DNA from: an uncultured Lachnospiraceae bacterium
GTDB lineage: Bacteria; Bacillota; Clostridia; Lachnospirales; Lachnospiraceae
Length of the DNA: 64,000 nucleotides
NCBI GenBank assembly: GCA_934309145.1
Contig: CAKRCW010000008.1
Location: 1-64,000 of the forward strand
Reading direction: 5' to 3'
The position numbers and the translations under genes were made by a program. Under the pieces are notes generated by a model that was not told where the DNA came from, ran no database searches, and saw only the letters and a program-made list of their open reading frames with translations. Below are positions 46,025 through 54,912 of the stretch, piece after piece; position 1 is the stretch's first letter, and each line of letters opens with the position of its first letter.

Positions 46025-46777
46025 TTACATGACCATTTCCTGATAAATCGGTGCAATTTCATCTATGCTGCCATAATTGAGCAGTCTTCCATGCTCCAGA
46101 ATCATAGCCTTGTTACAAATTCGCTTAACCTGGTCTAAATTATGAGATACAAACAACACTGTAACACCTGTGTCCATCATGTCTATAATCTTCTTCTCAC
46201 TCTTCTTTCTGAACTTGGCATCTCCCACAGATAACACCTCATCAAGAATAAGTATGTCAGGCTTTACAACTGTCGCTATTGAAAATCCAAGCCTTGCCTT
46301 CATACCTGAAGAATAATTCTTAAGCGGAACATCAATAAACTTCTGTAACTCAGAAAACTCCACTATCTCGTCAAATTTCTCCTGCATAAATGCTCTTGAA
46401 TGTCCAAGCACTGCTCCATACAGGAATATATTTTCAGCTCCGGTATACTGCTTGTCGAAGCCTGCTCCAAGCTCTATCATAGGCGCGAGGACTCCATGCT
46501 TGGTAACTGTACCCTCAGTAGGACGAAACACCCCTGCTATTACCTTCATGAGCGTTGATTTACCGGCACCGTTAAGTCCAAGTATGCCAACTCTGTCACC
46601 CTTTTCAACTGTAAAGCTTATATCCTTTAATGCCCAGAACTCATTAAACACCAGCTCACGTTTCACAAACTTGATGAAGTATTCCTTAACACTATCAACT
46701 TTTTCTTTACTAAGATTAAAACGCATTCCTACGTTGTCTAATTTAATAACTTCTTCCACGTTATCCTCCGCCTGCAA
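46025..46777 (-). CDS. polysaccharide/teichoic acid export ABC ATPase (TagH-like)
   Basis: 250 residues. Walker A GLNGAGKST, signature LKNYSSGMKARLGFS, Walker B ILILDEVLSVGD, and H loop FVSHN. The LSVGD and YSSGMKARL variants mark the teichoic acid/O-antigen exporter subfamily. It pairs with the membrane subunit ending one base upstream. It lacks the extra C-terminal extension of B. subtilis TagH. Confidence 0.92.
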   Translation of the reverse strand: MQAEDNVEEVIKLDNVGMRFNLSKEKVDSVKEYFIKFVKRELVFNEFWALKDISFTVEKGDRVGILGLNGAGKSTLMKVIAGVFRPTEGTVTKHGVLAPMIELGAGFDKQYTGAENIFLYGAVLGHSRAFMQEKFDEIVEFSELQKFIDVPLKNYSSGMKARLGFSIATVVKPDILILDEVLSVGDAKFRKKSEKKIIDMMDTGVTVLFVSHNLDQVKRICNKAMILEHGRLLNYGSIDEIAPIYQEMVM

Positions 46778-47554
46778 TTAAATATACAGGATAAATTTAT
46801 CTTCATTCTTGTTAAACACAATACTTCCAAATATTATACACACAACCGCAACCGCAAACGAATACATAAGCATATGCACACTCATCTGCTTTCCAAATAC
46901 ACAATTTCTAAAATTAGTTATAATACAAAACAATGGATTAAACTTAAGTATCCAGCTCACATTGCTTTTAAGAATCTTGCCTGGATAATAGAATATCGCA
47001 CAGGTATACATTATAAGCATAAGTAAAACATTCCACAGATACTCCATGTCCCTGAAAAATACTCCTACTGTCGCAAGTATCATGCCAACACCTACAGACA
47101 ACAAAAACAAATTAAGAAGTGGAACTATGGCAAGCAGTACTCTCGGTGTAGGCCAAACTCTCAGAACCATTGATACAAGTGCAAGTACTACAAGCGATAT
47201 CAAAAATAGTATATAATTAAACACTATACCAGACAGCGGATACAGATACTTAGGTACATATACCTTTTTAATCATACCTTCATTCTGCCTTATTGACTTA
47301 AGTGCTGTAGTTGTAGACTGTGAGAACAATGTATATATAAGTCTTCCCGACAAAATATAGACAGGAAACTCTCTCCCATGATGTCCAAGCAATGTACCAA
47401 ATACTATTGTAAGCACTATCATTGTGAGCAAAGGCTCAACCATCGACCATACAACACCGAGATAGGAGCGTCTGTATTTCAGCTTGATTCCCTTTCTTAC
47501 CAGCTCAATGAACAGATTACTGTACTGTTTAAATTCCTTTATCTTTGCTCCCAT
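46778..47554 (-). CDS. polysaccharide/teichoic acid export permease (TagG-like)
   Basis: 258 residues with six predicted membrane helices of the ABC-2 type. The N-terminal LVRKGIKLKYRRSYLGVVWSM is the hallmark of TagG/Wzm permeases, and the later FFRDMEYLWNVLL matches too. With the ATPase it flips a lipid-linked polymer across the membrane. It starts at the base where the epimerase gene stops (overlapping TAATG). Confidence 0.93.
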   Translation of the reverse strand: MGAKIKEFKQYSNLFIELVRKGIKLKYRRSYLGVVWSMVEPLLTMIVLTIVFGTLLGHHGREFPVYILSGRLIYTLFSQSTTTALKSIRQNEGMIKKVYVPKYLYPLSGIVFNYILFLISLVVLALVSMVLRVWPTPRVLLAIVPLLNLFLLSVGVGMILATVGVFFRDMEYLWNVLLMLIMYTCAIFYYPGKILKSNVSWILKFNPLFCIITNFRNCVFGKQMSVHMLMYSFAVAVVCIIFGSIVFNKNEDKFILYI

Positions 47555-48621
47555 TACATAACCTCTCGCAAAATCTCTATTGTATGATGTAAGCCATCAG
47601 TCATATCATACATAGATGTCCATCCCAGAGCCTTAAGCTTAGTGGTGTCAAGAACAGCCTTGGTAGCCTTGGAATATCCTGCTGCCTCAACAGCATCAGG
47701 AAGTTCAAAAACAACCTTTTTATCAGCATAATCAGCTATAACCTTAGCTATATCTCTTAACAATACATCCGACTCCTTAGATACAATATTATACGCACAG
47801 CCCTGCTCTCCATCAATCGTAATCTTAACTATCGCTGTTACAGCATCGGCAACATAGCTATATGAAAATAGCTGCGTACCCTCACTCTTTAACACAATAT
47901 CCTCACGCTTTACACCCTTAAGTATAAACTGTGACAATGCCTTAGTATCTGAAAGAAGCATTGATGGTCCATATACACGGGATAATCTAGGGATAATAAC
48001 AGGTAATCCCTCCTGCTTCTCATATGCCCTGCACAACGCCTCTCCTGTACGCTTACTCTCCGGATATCCTGCCCGAAGTGTATTACAATCTATATATCCA
48101 AGGTAATCCTCTGAAAATGCATCTACATCCCCTCTGTTTTCTCCATATATCTCAACAGATGATAAAAATACAAATCTCTCACAGTTCTTTTTTGCAGCAA
48201 GAGCCAGCATATTATTAGTACCTATTACATTCGCAGATATTGTACCTATAGGATCGCTCGCATACGCAACAGGGTGTGTGTTGCTCGCCGCATGTATCAT
48301 ATATGATATGTCAATATCTGACCATACCGTATCATCCGCCGGAGCATTTATATCCCAGCATACTGCATGAAACAGTTTATTACCTATATATGGAGCGAAG
48401 CGGGTGCTTATCTTCGCCTCGCTTCTTCCTATTACATATATATCCGTATTCTGGTTATAGTTTGCATTTCTATACATAATTGTGTCAACAAGAAAGCTTC
48501 CTATCATTCCTGTTCCACCAGATATCACAACAGACTTACCCGATAACTTATCCCAGCCAGCCGGATACTCTGCTGTCCTTTTTATATCTTCCATGTATAA
48601 CTTACTGTCATATAACTTCAT
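47554..48621 (-). CDS. NAD-dependent epimerase/dehydratase family protein
   Basis: 355 residues, extended SDR fold. Rossmann motif SGGTGMIGSF (about residues 34-43), catalytic YPESK and the preceding Ser in SSVEIYG. It acts on a nucleotide sugar or polyol. Directly downstream of a TarI-like cytidylyltransferase, where the reductase TarJ (a medium-chain dehydrogenase) would usually be, so it might supply or alter the CDP-polyol. This is inference; a UDP-sugar epimerase role is equally possible. Confidence 0.85.
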   Translation of the reverse strand: MKLYDSKLYMEDIKRTAEYPAGWDKLSGKSVVISGGTGMIGSFLVDTIMYRNANYNQNTDIYVIGRSEAKISTRFAPYIGNKLFHAVCWDINAPADDTVWSDIDISYMIHAASNTHPVAYASDPIGTISANVIGTNNMLALAAKKNCERFVFLSSVEIYGENRGDVDAFSEDYLGYIDCNTLRAGYPESKRTGEALCRAYEKQEGLPVIIPRLSRVYGPSMLLSDTKALSQFILKGVKREDIVLKSEGTQLFSYSYVADAVTAIVKITIDGEQGCAYNIVSKESDVLLRDIAKVIADYADKKVVFELPDAVEAAGYSKATKAVLDTTKLKALGWTSMYDMTDGLHHTIEILREVM

Positions 48622-48633
48622 ATTACTTACCTC

Positions 48634-49350
48634 TTACTTTAACCATTTATCCTTCTCTGCAGTGAGATAACCCTTAAATATCTCAAGGTCATCCTTAGTT
48701 GTGAGCTTAAGATTCTTGTCAGAGCCTTTTGCAAAGTAAAGTCTCTCACCTAACTCAACCATCATAGTATTGGTATATGACGAACCATATATACCTATCT
48801 CCTCGCGAAATGCCTTCTCATATGCCCACACGAGCTTACCATATTTATACGCCTGTGGTGTTGAAACTCGTCTCAATGTCTCACGAGGTATATACTTTGT
48901 TGTAGAAATTTCATCATCAATAACAAATATCTGCTCATTATACGGAAGTGAGGTAACCCCATTGCCATATTGATTACACTTATCTATAACATCGTTTAAT
49001 ACTTCATCATCAACAAGTGGTCTTATTCCATCATGTATTATAATATTATCATTCTCATCGCATTTATCAGCCAGATTATCTACACCATTTCTTATTGACT
49101 CCTGTGCAGAACCGCCACCTGACACTATCCATTTGAGCTTATCGATATTAAACTGCTTTGCATAAGCCCACAAAATATCATGCCATCCATCAATACATAC
49201 AACCTCAATCGCATCAATCATCGGATGACGCTGGAAACTCTCCAATGTATAAACGATAACCGGTTTATCATATACATTAATAAACTGCTTAGGTATATCC
49301 TGTCCCATTCTGTGGCCTGAGCCACCTGCTATAATTACTGCTATATTCAT
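48634..49350 (-). CDS. IspD/TarI family cytidylyltransferase
   Basis: 238 residues. The nucleotide-binding IIAGGSGHRMGQDIPKQF and the later IHDGIRPLVDDE are conserved in both MEP cytidylyltransferase (IspD) and ribitol-5-phosphate cytidylyltransferase (TarI). Location in a teichoic-type operon with CDP-polyol transferases favours a TarI-like role making a CDP-activated polyol. GAGGAG precedes the ATG. A housekeeping IspD should exist elsewhere in the genome; this is not testable here. Confidence 0.87.
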   Translation of the reverse strand: MNIAVIIAGGSGHRMGQDIPKQFINVYDKPVIVYTLESFQRHPMIDAIEVVCIDGWHDILWAYAKQFNIDKLKWIVSGGGSAQESIRNGVDNLADKCDENDNIIIHDGIRPLVDDEVLNDVIDKCNQYGNGVTSLPYNEQIFVIDDEISTTKYIPRETLRRVSTPQAYKYGKLVWAYEKAFREEIGIYGSSYTNTMMVELGERLYFAKGSDKNLKLTTKDDLEIFKGYLTAEKDKWLK

Positions 49351-49388
49351 TATCTTTCTCCTCTATATATTAATATCTATAACTACCA

Positions 49389-50747
49389 CTACTTATTATA
49401 CTTAGAAAGGGCTGTTCTCTGGTCCTTGTCAACCCCCTCTGAGGTTTCCTTTCTAAACACTATACGGAAAGTCATAAGCATCAGCTTTAAATCCATCCAG
49501 TACGAAAACTCCTGTATATATATAAGGTCAAGCTTGAGCTTGTCAATAGGTGTTGTATTGTACTTGCCATATACCTGTGCATAGCCTGTAAGTCCCGCCT
49601 TAACCTTAAGTCTGAACCCAAACTCCGGTATAGACTCTGCGTATTTCTCAAATATTTCAGGTCTCTCAGGTCTTGGTCCAACAAGAGACATATGTCCAAC
49701 AAACACATTGAACAGCTGTGGAAGCTCATCAAGATGCAGATTACGAAGCACCCTTCCAACCGGAGTTACTCTGTCATCATCCTTCTTGGCAAGCTGTGCT
49801 CCGCCATCCTCCGCGTCCTGTCTCATACTTCTGAACTTATATATCATGAAACTCTTTCCATCTCTGGTAAGTCTTAGCTGTCTGTAAAAAACAGGTCCCC
49901 TGTCATACAGCTTTATGATTAATGCAATGATAAGCATAATAGGTGATGCAATAATAAGGGCAACACCCGAAAACACTATATCTGTCAAACGCTTGATAAA
50001 TCTCTGATCTAAGTTAAGTCCCTGATTTCTCGATAAAAATATAGGTGTATCAACAAGATATAAATCCTCTGAGCCCTTCATAATAATATCTGTAATTTTC
50101 GGAACTACATATGTTCTTATATTGTGTTCGTAGCAATACTTAATTATTACATTTCTGTTCTCAGCTGGAAGGTCATACAAAAACACTCCCTCAAAATCAA
50201 GTACATCACTACATATCTTCTCATATCCACGCTGATAATTAAGTATCTCGCATATCTCGTATTTGTCTGTTCTTGTATTAAGCTTTTTAAGGAAGCCTTC
50301 CAAAGGATAATTACCATATATAATAATTATTCTTCTTGGTGGGTATACCCTTAGATAAACGTGTCTACATAAATTAACCCATGAGCCTGAAAACAATACC
50401 TGACTTGCAGCCATGACAATAATAGGTATCACATTCATATAATCGCTCCACGCTATGCAGACCATAACATATCCAGCCACACCTGCAAAAACAATTGCAA
50501 GTAAATGAGAAAGCCACAAATCTACAACTCTCATGTAACTGATTTTATAACCATTAAAGCTCTTGGTTATCAGATATAAAAATACGGCATACATGCCGAT
50601 AATTGCATAATTTCCTCTCACATAAAATGGGTTATCCGAAAAATAGCAATGATACCAGGTCACGCCAAATGCAATAACCTCAAATAACCATATAGTGAAA
50701 TTCGATATGACGCTGATTACACGTTTTGTTTGTTCTTCTGCGTACAT
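49389..50747 (-). CDS. polyprenyl glycosylphosphotransferase (initiating sugar transferase)
   Basis: 452 residues. Four membrane helices at the N-terminus with a CoA-binding-like middle domain, then a fifth hydrophobic hairpin and the bacterial sugar transferase domain: KRLTDIVFSGVAL, YKFRSMRQDAE, and LDELPQLFNVFVGHMSLVGPRP. It moves a sugar-1-phosphate onto undecaprenyl phosphate, beginning polymer synthesis. First gene of the operon; GGAGG before the ATG. Confidence 0.93.
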   Translation of the reverse strand: MYAEEQTKRVISVISNFTIWLFEVIAFGVTWYHCYFSDNPFYVRGNYAIIGMYAVFLYLITKSFNGYKISYMRVVDLWLSHLLAIVFAGVAGYVMVCIAWSDYMNVIPIIVMAASQVLFSGSWVNLCRHVYLRVYPPRRIIIIYGNYPLEGFLKKLNTRTDKYEICEILNYQRGYEKICSDVLDFEGVFLYDLPAENRNVIIKYCYEHNIRTYVVPKITDIIMKGSEDLYLVDTPIFLSRNQGLNLDQRFIKRLTDIVFSGVALIIASPIMLIIALIIKLYDRGPVFYRQLRLTRDGKSFMIYKFRSMRQDAEDGGAQLAKKDDDRVTPVGRVLRNLHLDELPQLFNVFVGHMSLVGPRPERPEIFEKYAESIPEFGFRLKVKAGLTGYAQVYGKYNTTPIDKLKLDLIYIQEFSYWMDLKLMLMTFRIVFRKETSEGVDKDQRTALSKYNK

Positions 50748-50790
50748 AAAGTCCTCCTACTATACCACAATAACATACTTAAACTATTAA

Positions 50791-50819
50791 ATTATAATAA
50801 GCAGGACATTTTATGTCAA
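50791..50819 (-). promoter_or_regulatory. consensus sigma-A promoter of the surface polymer operon
   Basis: Minus strand TTGACA, 17 bp, TATAAT, a perfect match to the consensus. Start near 50784 gives a short leader of about 37 nt. The XRE gene is read divergently from the same gap, which on its side has two TATAAT hexamers without a good -35. Confidence 0.85.
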
Positions 50820-50929
50820 TAATAAACTACTTATTAAATAATTCTTTGATTTTAATCACTTTTTTGTTTATTTCTAATTCGTTTTATATTATAATATGTC
50901 ATATAATTACTTGAATCGGAGGTCAGAGT

Positions 50930-51265
50930 ATGGAAAACATAGATTTCGCTAAAGTTGGATTAAAGATGAAGGAACTCAGAAACGAAAGAGGTATATCTCA
51001 GCAGACAATCGCTTCTGATATCGGTGCTACAGTTGCATTTGTAAGTAATATAGAGAATAACAAGGTTAAGATGAACCTTCGTATGGTTATATATTATGCT
51101 AACATGTGCAATGTTCCTATTGATGTAATAATCGATGCAGGCCGCAAGAAAAAGCGTTACACTAACAGCGATGCTTTAGATCAGGAGATTATGCAGAAGC
51201 TTCAGGATTTCACTCCATCAGAGAAGAAGAAAATTCTTGAGATGTTACAGATTGCCAAGAAGTAA
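50930..51265 (+). CDS. XRE-family helix-turn-helix regulator
   Basis: 111 residues. A Cro/CI-type HTH in residues about 8-65 (LRNERGISQQTIASDIGATVAFVSNIE region) followed by a basic patch and a C-terminal helical tail (SEKKKILEMLQIAKK). CGGAGG precedes the ATG. It stands divergent to the surface polymer operon, 182 bp away, which makes it a candidate regulator of that operon or of itself. No ligand domain. A terminator follows at once. Confidence 0.88.
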   Translation: MENIDFAKVGLKMKELRNERGISQQTIASDIGATVAFVSNIENNKVKMNLRMVIYYANMCNVPIDVIIDAGRKKKRYTNSDALDQEIMQKLQDFTPSEKKKILEMLQIAKK

Positions 51266-51290
51266 AACAATACATACAATGATTTACAAA

Positions 51291-51317
51291 GGGGCTGTCA
51301 TACAATATGACAGCCCC
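51291..51317. terminator. bidirectional terminator between XRE gene and dapL
   Basis: A perfect 12-bp stem GGGGCTGTCATA with a three-base loop, flanked by U-rich or A-rich ends. It serves both convergent genes. Confidence 0.85.
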
Positions 51318-51332
51318 TTTAGATGTTTAATT

Positions 51333-52550
51333 CTATAAAGCTTTTATTCTATCTATTGCCTTTACTGTATTCTCATAAGTTCCAAATGCAGTCAGTCTGA
51401 AATATCCCTCTCCACTTGGTCCGAAGCCTGAGCCTGGAGTACCTACTACATTAGCTTTCTCAAGGAGATAATCAAAGAAGTCCCATGATGTCATGTTGTC
51501 AGGTGTCTTAAGCCAGATATATGGAGCATTTACGCCGCCTGATACACTGTAGCCTGCACTCTTAAGACCATCATATATATACTTCGCATTGTTCATATAG
51601 TAAGCTATCTGCTCTGCTGTCTGCTTCTTACCTGCATCTGAATATACAGCCTCGCCAGCTGCCTGAACAATATATGGTGCTCCGTTATACTTTGTTCCAT
51701 GTCTTCTTGCCCATAATGCATTAAGTACAGTTCCATCGGATGACTTAAGTGCCTTAGGAACAACTGTGAATCCAAGTCTTGTTCCTGTAAAGCCTGCATT
51801 CTTAGAAAAACTCCTAAGCTCTATTGCACAGGTCTTAGCTCCGTCACACTCATAGATTGTATGTGGTACATCGTCCTCACTGATATATGCCTCATAAGCC
51901 GCGTCATATATAATAACTGCCTTTTTCTCATTTGCGTAGTCAACCCACTTCTGCAGCTGAGCCTTTGTTATAGTTGCGCCAGTTGGGTTGTTAGGAAAGC
52001 AAAGATATATTATGTCAGGTGTCTCCTCCGGAAGCTCTGGTGCAAAGCCATTTTCTTCCTTACATGGCATGTATATTACATCACTCCAAAGACCTGTCTT
52101 TTCATCATATGTTCCTGTTCTTCCTGCCATAACGTTAGAGTCAACATATACAGGATAAACCGGATCACACACTGCTATCTTATTATCAAGAGAAAAAATC
52201 TCCTGAATATTACCAGAGTCACACTTAGCTCCATCACTTACAAATATTTCATCTATAGAAATATCAACACCTCTTGCCTGATAATCATTCTTAACTATTG
52301 CACTTCTTAAAAATTCATATCCAAGGTCAGGTGCATATCCCTTAAATGTCTCCTGAACACCCATCTCAGAAACTGCCTCATGTAAACGGTCTATAATAGC
52401 CGGTGCAAGTGGCTGTGTAACATCGCCAATACCAAGTCTTATAACTTCCTTATCTGGGTTAGCTGCCTGATATTCTCTTACCTTTTTTCCGATTGTTGAG
52501 AAGAGATAACTTCCCGGAAGCTTTAAATAATTTTCATTTACCTTAAACAT
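51333..52550 (-). CDS. dapL: LL-diaminopimelate aminotransferase
   Basis: 405 residues of class I/II aminotransferase fold. The PLP lysine lies in SFSKNAGFTGTRLG (about residue 272), and the N-terminal YLFSTIGKKVREY, GDVTQPL and FPNNPTGA motifs identify the DapL branch. It turns tetrahydrodipicolinate directly into LL-DAP, skipping acylated intermediates. Second gene of dapF-dapL, 25 nt after dapF; together they make meso-DAP for lysine and peptidoglycan. Confidence 0.95.
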   Translation of the reverse strand: MFKVNENYLKLPGSYLFSTIGKKVREYQAANPDKEVIRLGIGDVTQPLAPAIIDRLHEAVSEMGVQETFKGYAPDLGYEFLRSAIVKNDYQARGVDISIDEIFVSDGAKCDSGNIQEIFSLDNKIAVCDPVYPVYVDSNVMAGRTGTYDEKTGLWSDVIYMPCKEENGFAPELPEETPDIIYLCFPNNPTGATITKAQLQKWVDYANEKKAVIIYDAAYEAYISEDDVPHTIYECDGAKTCAIELRSFSKNAGFTGTRLGFTVVPKALKSSDGTVLNALWARRHGTKYNGAPYIVQAAGEAVYSDAGKKQTAEQIAYYMNNAKYIYDGLKSAGYSVSGGVNAPYIWLKTPDNMTSWDFFDYLLEKANVVGTPGSGFGPSGEGYFRLTAFGTYENTVKAIDRIKAL

Positions 52551-52575
52551 TCTTTATCCTCCTGAATTATTATAT

Positions 52576-53436
52576 TTATATATGTATTACTCCATCATAT
52601 ACTGTATTAGCAGGTCCCGTCATATAAACACAGTTTTTGTCCTCATCCCACCTTATGATAAGGTGTCCTCCCTTTAACCAAACATCTGCCCTTCTATCTG
52701 TGCGGTTATTTATTACTCCTGCCACAAGTGCCGCACATGCTCCTGTTCCACACGCCAGAGTTTCTCCTGTTCCGCGCTCCCAGACACGCATTCTTATATG
52801 GCTCAAATCCAGTGTCTGAACAAAGCTCACATTAACACGTTCAGGAAATATACTTGCATTCTCTATATATGGTCCCACCTCGTGTAATGGTACACTATCT
52901 ATATTATCTGTATAGATTATACAATGCGGATTCCCCATTGATACACAGGTTATATGATAGACAGCTCCATGTATTTTTACAGGCTCATCCTTTACTATGC
53001 TTACCTTCCTATCAAGAGTTACCGGAATATGCCCCGGCTTAAATATAGGTACTCCCATATTTACTGTTACAGCCTTAACTGTCTCATGTGAAGAGCTGTC
53101 TTTGTCTGTTATAAGCTTTAAATACTTAACTCCTGACAGAGTTTCTATAGTCAGTTTTGTCTTATTTGTCAAATGGTGTTCATATACATATTTTCCCACA
53201 CATCTGATTCCATTTCCACACATCTTAGAGCGTGAACCGTCAGCATTATACATATCCATCATAAAATCTGCTCTCTTTGATGGACATATAAGTATTAAAC
53301 CATCTGCTCCAACTCCATAATGTCTGTCACTTATACGCCTCGCTATTTCTGGCACATTAGCGGGCATATGGTTCAGGCAGTCAACATAGACATAATCATT
53401 ACCAAGACCTTCCATCTTTGTAAAATGTAATATCAT
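52576..53436 (-). CDS. dapF: diaminopimelate epimerase
   Basis: 286 residues. Both catalytic cysteines are present, in KMCGNGIRC (about residue 74) and ACGTGACAA (about 225). It interconverts LL- and meso-DAP. Start at ATG 53436 with AGGGAG six bases upstream; a longer frame to 53454 lacks any ribosome site. First gene in the dapF-dapL unit. Confidence 0.96.
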   Translation of the reverse strand: MILHFTKMEGLGNDYVYVDCLNHMPANVPEIARRISDRHYGVGADGLILICPSKRADFMMDMYNADGSRSKMCGNGIRCVGKYVYEHHLTNKTKLTIETLSGVKYLKLITDKDSSSHETVKAVTVNMGVPIFKPGHIPVTLDRKVSIVKDEPVKIHGAVYHITCVSMGNPHCIIYTDNIDSVPLHEVGPYIENASIFPERVNVSFVQTLDLSHIRMRVWERGTGETLACGTGACAALVAGVINNRTDRRADVWLKGGHLIIRWDEDKNCVYMTGPANTVYDGVIHI

Positions 53437-53457
53437 TCTACTCCCTTTTCCCACTGG

Positions 53458-53486
53458 ATTTTATCACACATCCGGCAGGTTTGCAA
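53458..53486 (-). promoter_or_regulatory. dapF-dapL promoter
   Basis: Minus strand TTGCAA, 17 bp, TAAAAT, placed about 22 bp before the dapF ATG. No lysine riboswitch is seen. Confidence 0.65.
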
Positions 53487-53544
53487 TTATAAACCATCTT
53501 ATGAATTATTATATTGTGCTTTTTTCATGTATATACATAAAAAA

Positions 53545-53569
53545 CGGCTGGAGAGGGGAGCTCCAGCCG
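53545..53569 (-). terminator. terminator of the mgl operon
   Basis: A perfect 9-bp GC-rich stem (CGGCTGGAG) with a 7-base loop and six U on the minus strand. It ends the mglBAC plus small membrane protein transcript before dapF. Confidence 0.9.
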
Positions 53570-53605
53570 CTTAGAAGGGGATTTATGGAAAAAATATGTA
53601 TTACC

Positions 53606-53794
53606 TTAATGTGTTATACCAAATATAACGAGAACAAGGATGATAGCCACGCAGCCTATAATAAACTTATCTACCTGGGCAATGGTTAAATTAGCTTTAT
53701 CATACAGCTTTTCCTTTGCAGCTACTACCGCATTTCTTGGTACATATCCATCTTCAGTTTCTTCAACTTCTATCTCAAGATTCTTTTCATCCAT
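53606..53794 (-). CDS. small single-pass membrane protein of the mgl operon
   Basis: 62 residues. Acidic N-terminal half (LEIEVEETEDGYVPRNAVV) and one membrane helix near the C-terminus (residues about 43-60, IIGCVAIILVLVIFG). The good GAGGTGA ribosome site and the position 30 nt after mglC, before the operon terminator, support a real gene. No family known to me. It may be an accessory or stability factor for the transporter. Confidence 0.75.
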   Translation of the reverse strand: MDEKNLEIEVEETEDGYVPRNAVVAAKEKLYDKANLTIAQVDKFIIGCVAIILVLVIFGITH

Positions 53795-53824
53795 CGCTTA
53801 TCACCTCATTCTCTCTATTTTTTA

Positions 53825-54895
53825 TTACTTTCTTGCAAGATACTTTCTCATATCTATTGCACATGCTACAAGAATAATTAAACCTTTTATTACATACTGT
53901 AAGTTAGCGTTGATTGAAAGGAAGTTAAGTGCTACGAATATAATACGAAGCAGGAATACACCCATTACAACACCACTTATTTTACCAGTACCACCTACGA
54001 ACGATACACCACCGATTACGCAGGCTGCGATTGCATCACACTCATAGTTAAGACCTGTGTTAGCTGTATTTGAACCAATTCTTGCTGCCTCTATGAAACC
54101 GGTTATACCATACATAGCACCTGCAAGTGTATGAACCATAATTGTTGTTCTCTCAACATTTACACCAGATACATTTGCAGCCTCTGGATTTGAACCAACA
54201 GCGAACATATTCTTACCAAATGTTGTCTTGTTCCAGATGAACCACATTATAATTACAACGACAAGTCCCATCCATACATAGTTAGGAATTTTAACTCCCT
54301 TTAATGATACAAAGCTGCCTGTTACAAAGTTCTTATATTTATCTGACAAACCACTGATAGGCTGTCCGTTGTTGCCATTTACCATTACATACATAAGAAG
54401 GAGTCCGTATGTAATAAGCTGCGTTGCCAATGTAACGATAAATGGATGCAGTTTAAATTTAGCTACGAAGAAACCATTCACCCAACCGATTACTCCACCG
54501 ATTACCAATACTGCAAGTATTACTACAGGAATAGGTATGTCAGGAAGATTAGGGAACATCTTTGTTGCGTAGGTTACTGACTGGAGCAATGATGCTGCTA
54601 CACATGCTGTAAGTCCTACTACACGACCTGCTGAAAGGTCAGTACCCGTAAGTACAATACATCCTGCAATACCACATGCAATAGGCAGGTTGGCTGCCGA
54701 CAAGCTTATAATATTTACTATGGAAGATGCAGCTAAGAATGCATGATTCTGTACAAATGTATATATGATTGCAATTATCAACAATACATAAAGTGAGTTA
54801 TTAATTGCCGTTTCCTTCCAGAAGTTTCTTTTATCTTTTTTATCCAGAGCCTTATAGCTCGCCATGCGGTTCTGGACATTTGCAACTATATTCAT
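53825..54895 (-). CDS. mglC: galactose/methylgalactoside ABC transporter permease
   Basis: 356 residues, about ten membrane helices of the BPD_transp_2 (ribose/galactose) type. Family motifs include LTGTDLSAGRVVG near residue 82 and the EAARIG...NTGLNYECDAIAACVIGG segment that follows the coupling loop. It forms the channel with MglA and takes sugar from MglB. GGAG lies before the ATG; 17 nt after mglA. Confidence 0.92.
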   Translation of the reverse strand: MNIVANVQNRMASYKALDKKDKRNFWKETAINNSLYVLLIIAIIYTFVQNHAFLAASSIVNIISLSAANLPIACGIAGCIVLTGTDLSAGRVVGLTACVAASLLQSVTYATKMFPNLPDIPIPVVILAVLVIGGVIGWVNGFFVAKFKLHPFIVTLATQLITYGLLLMYVMVNGNNGQPISGLSDKYKNFVTGSFVSLKGVKIPNYVWMGLVVVIIMWFIWNKTTFGKNMFAVGSNPEAANVSGVNVERTTIMVHTLAGAMYGITGFIEAARIGSNTANTGLNYECDAIAACVIGGVSFVGGTGKISGVVMGVFLLRIIFVALNFLSINANLQYVIKGLIILVACAIDMRKYLARK

Positions 54896-54912
54896 ATCCT
54901 TTCACTCCGTTT

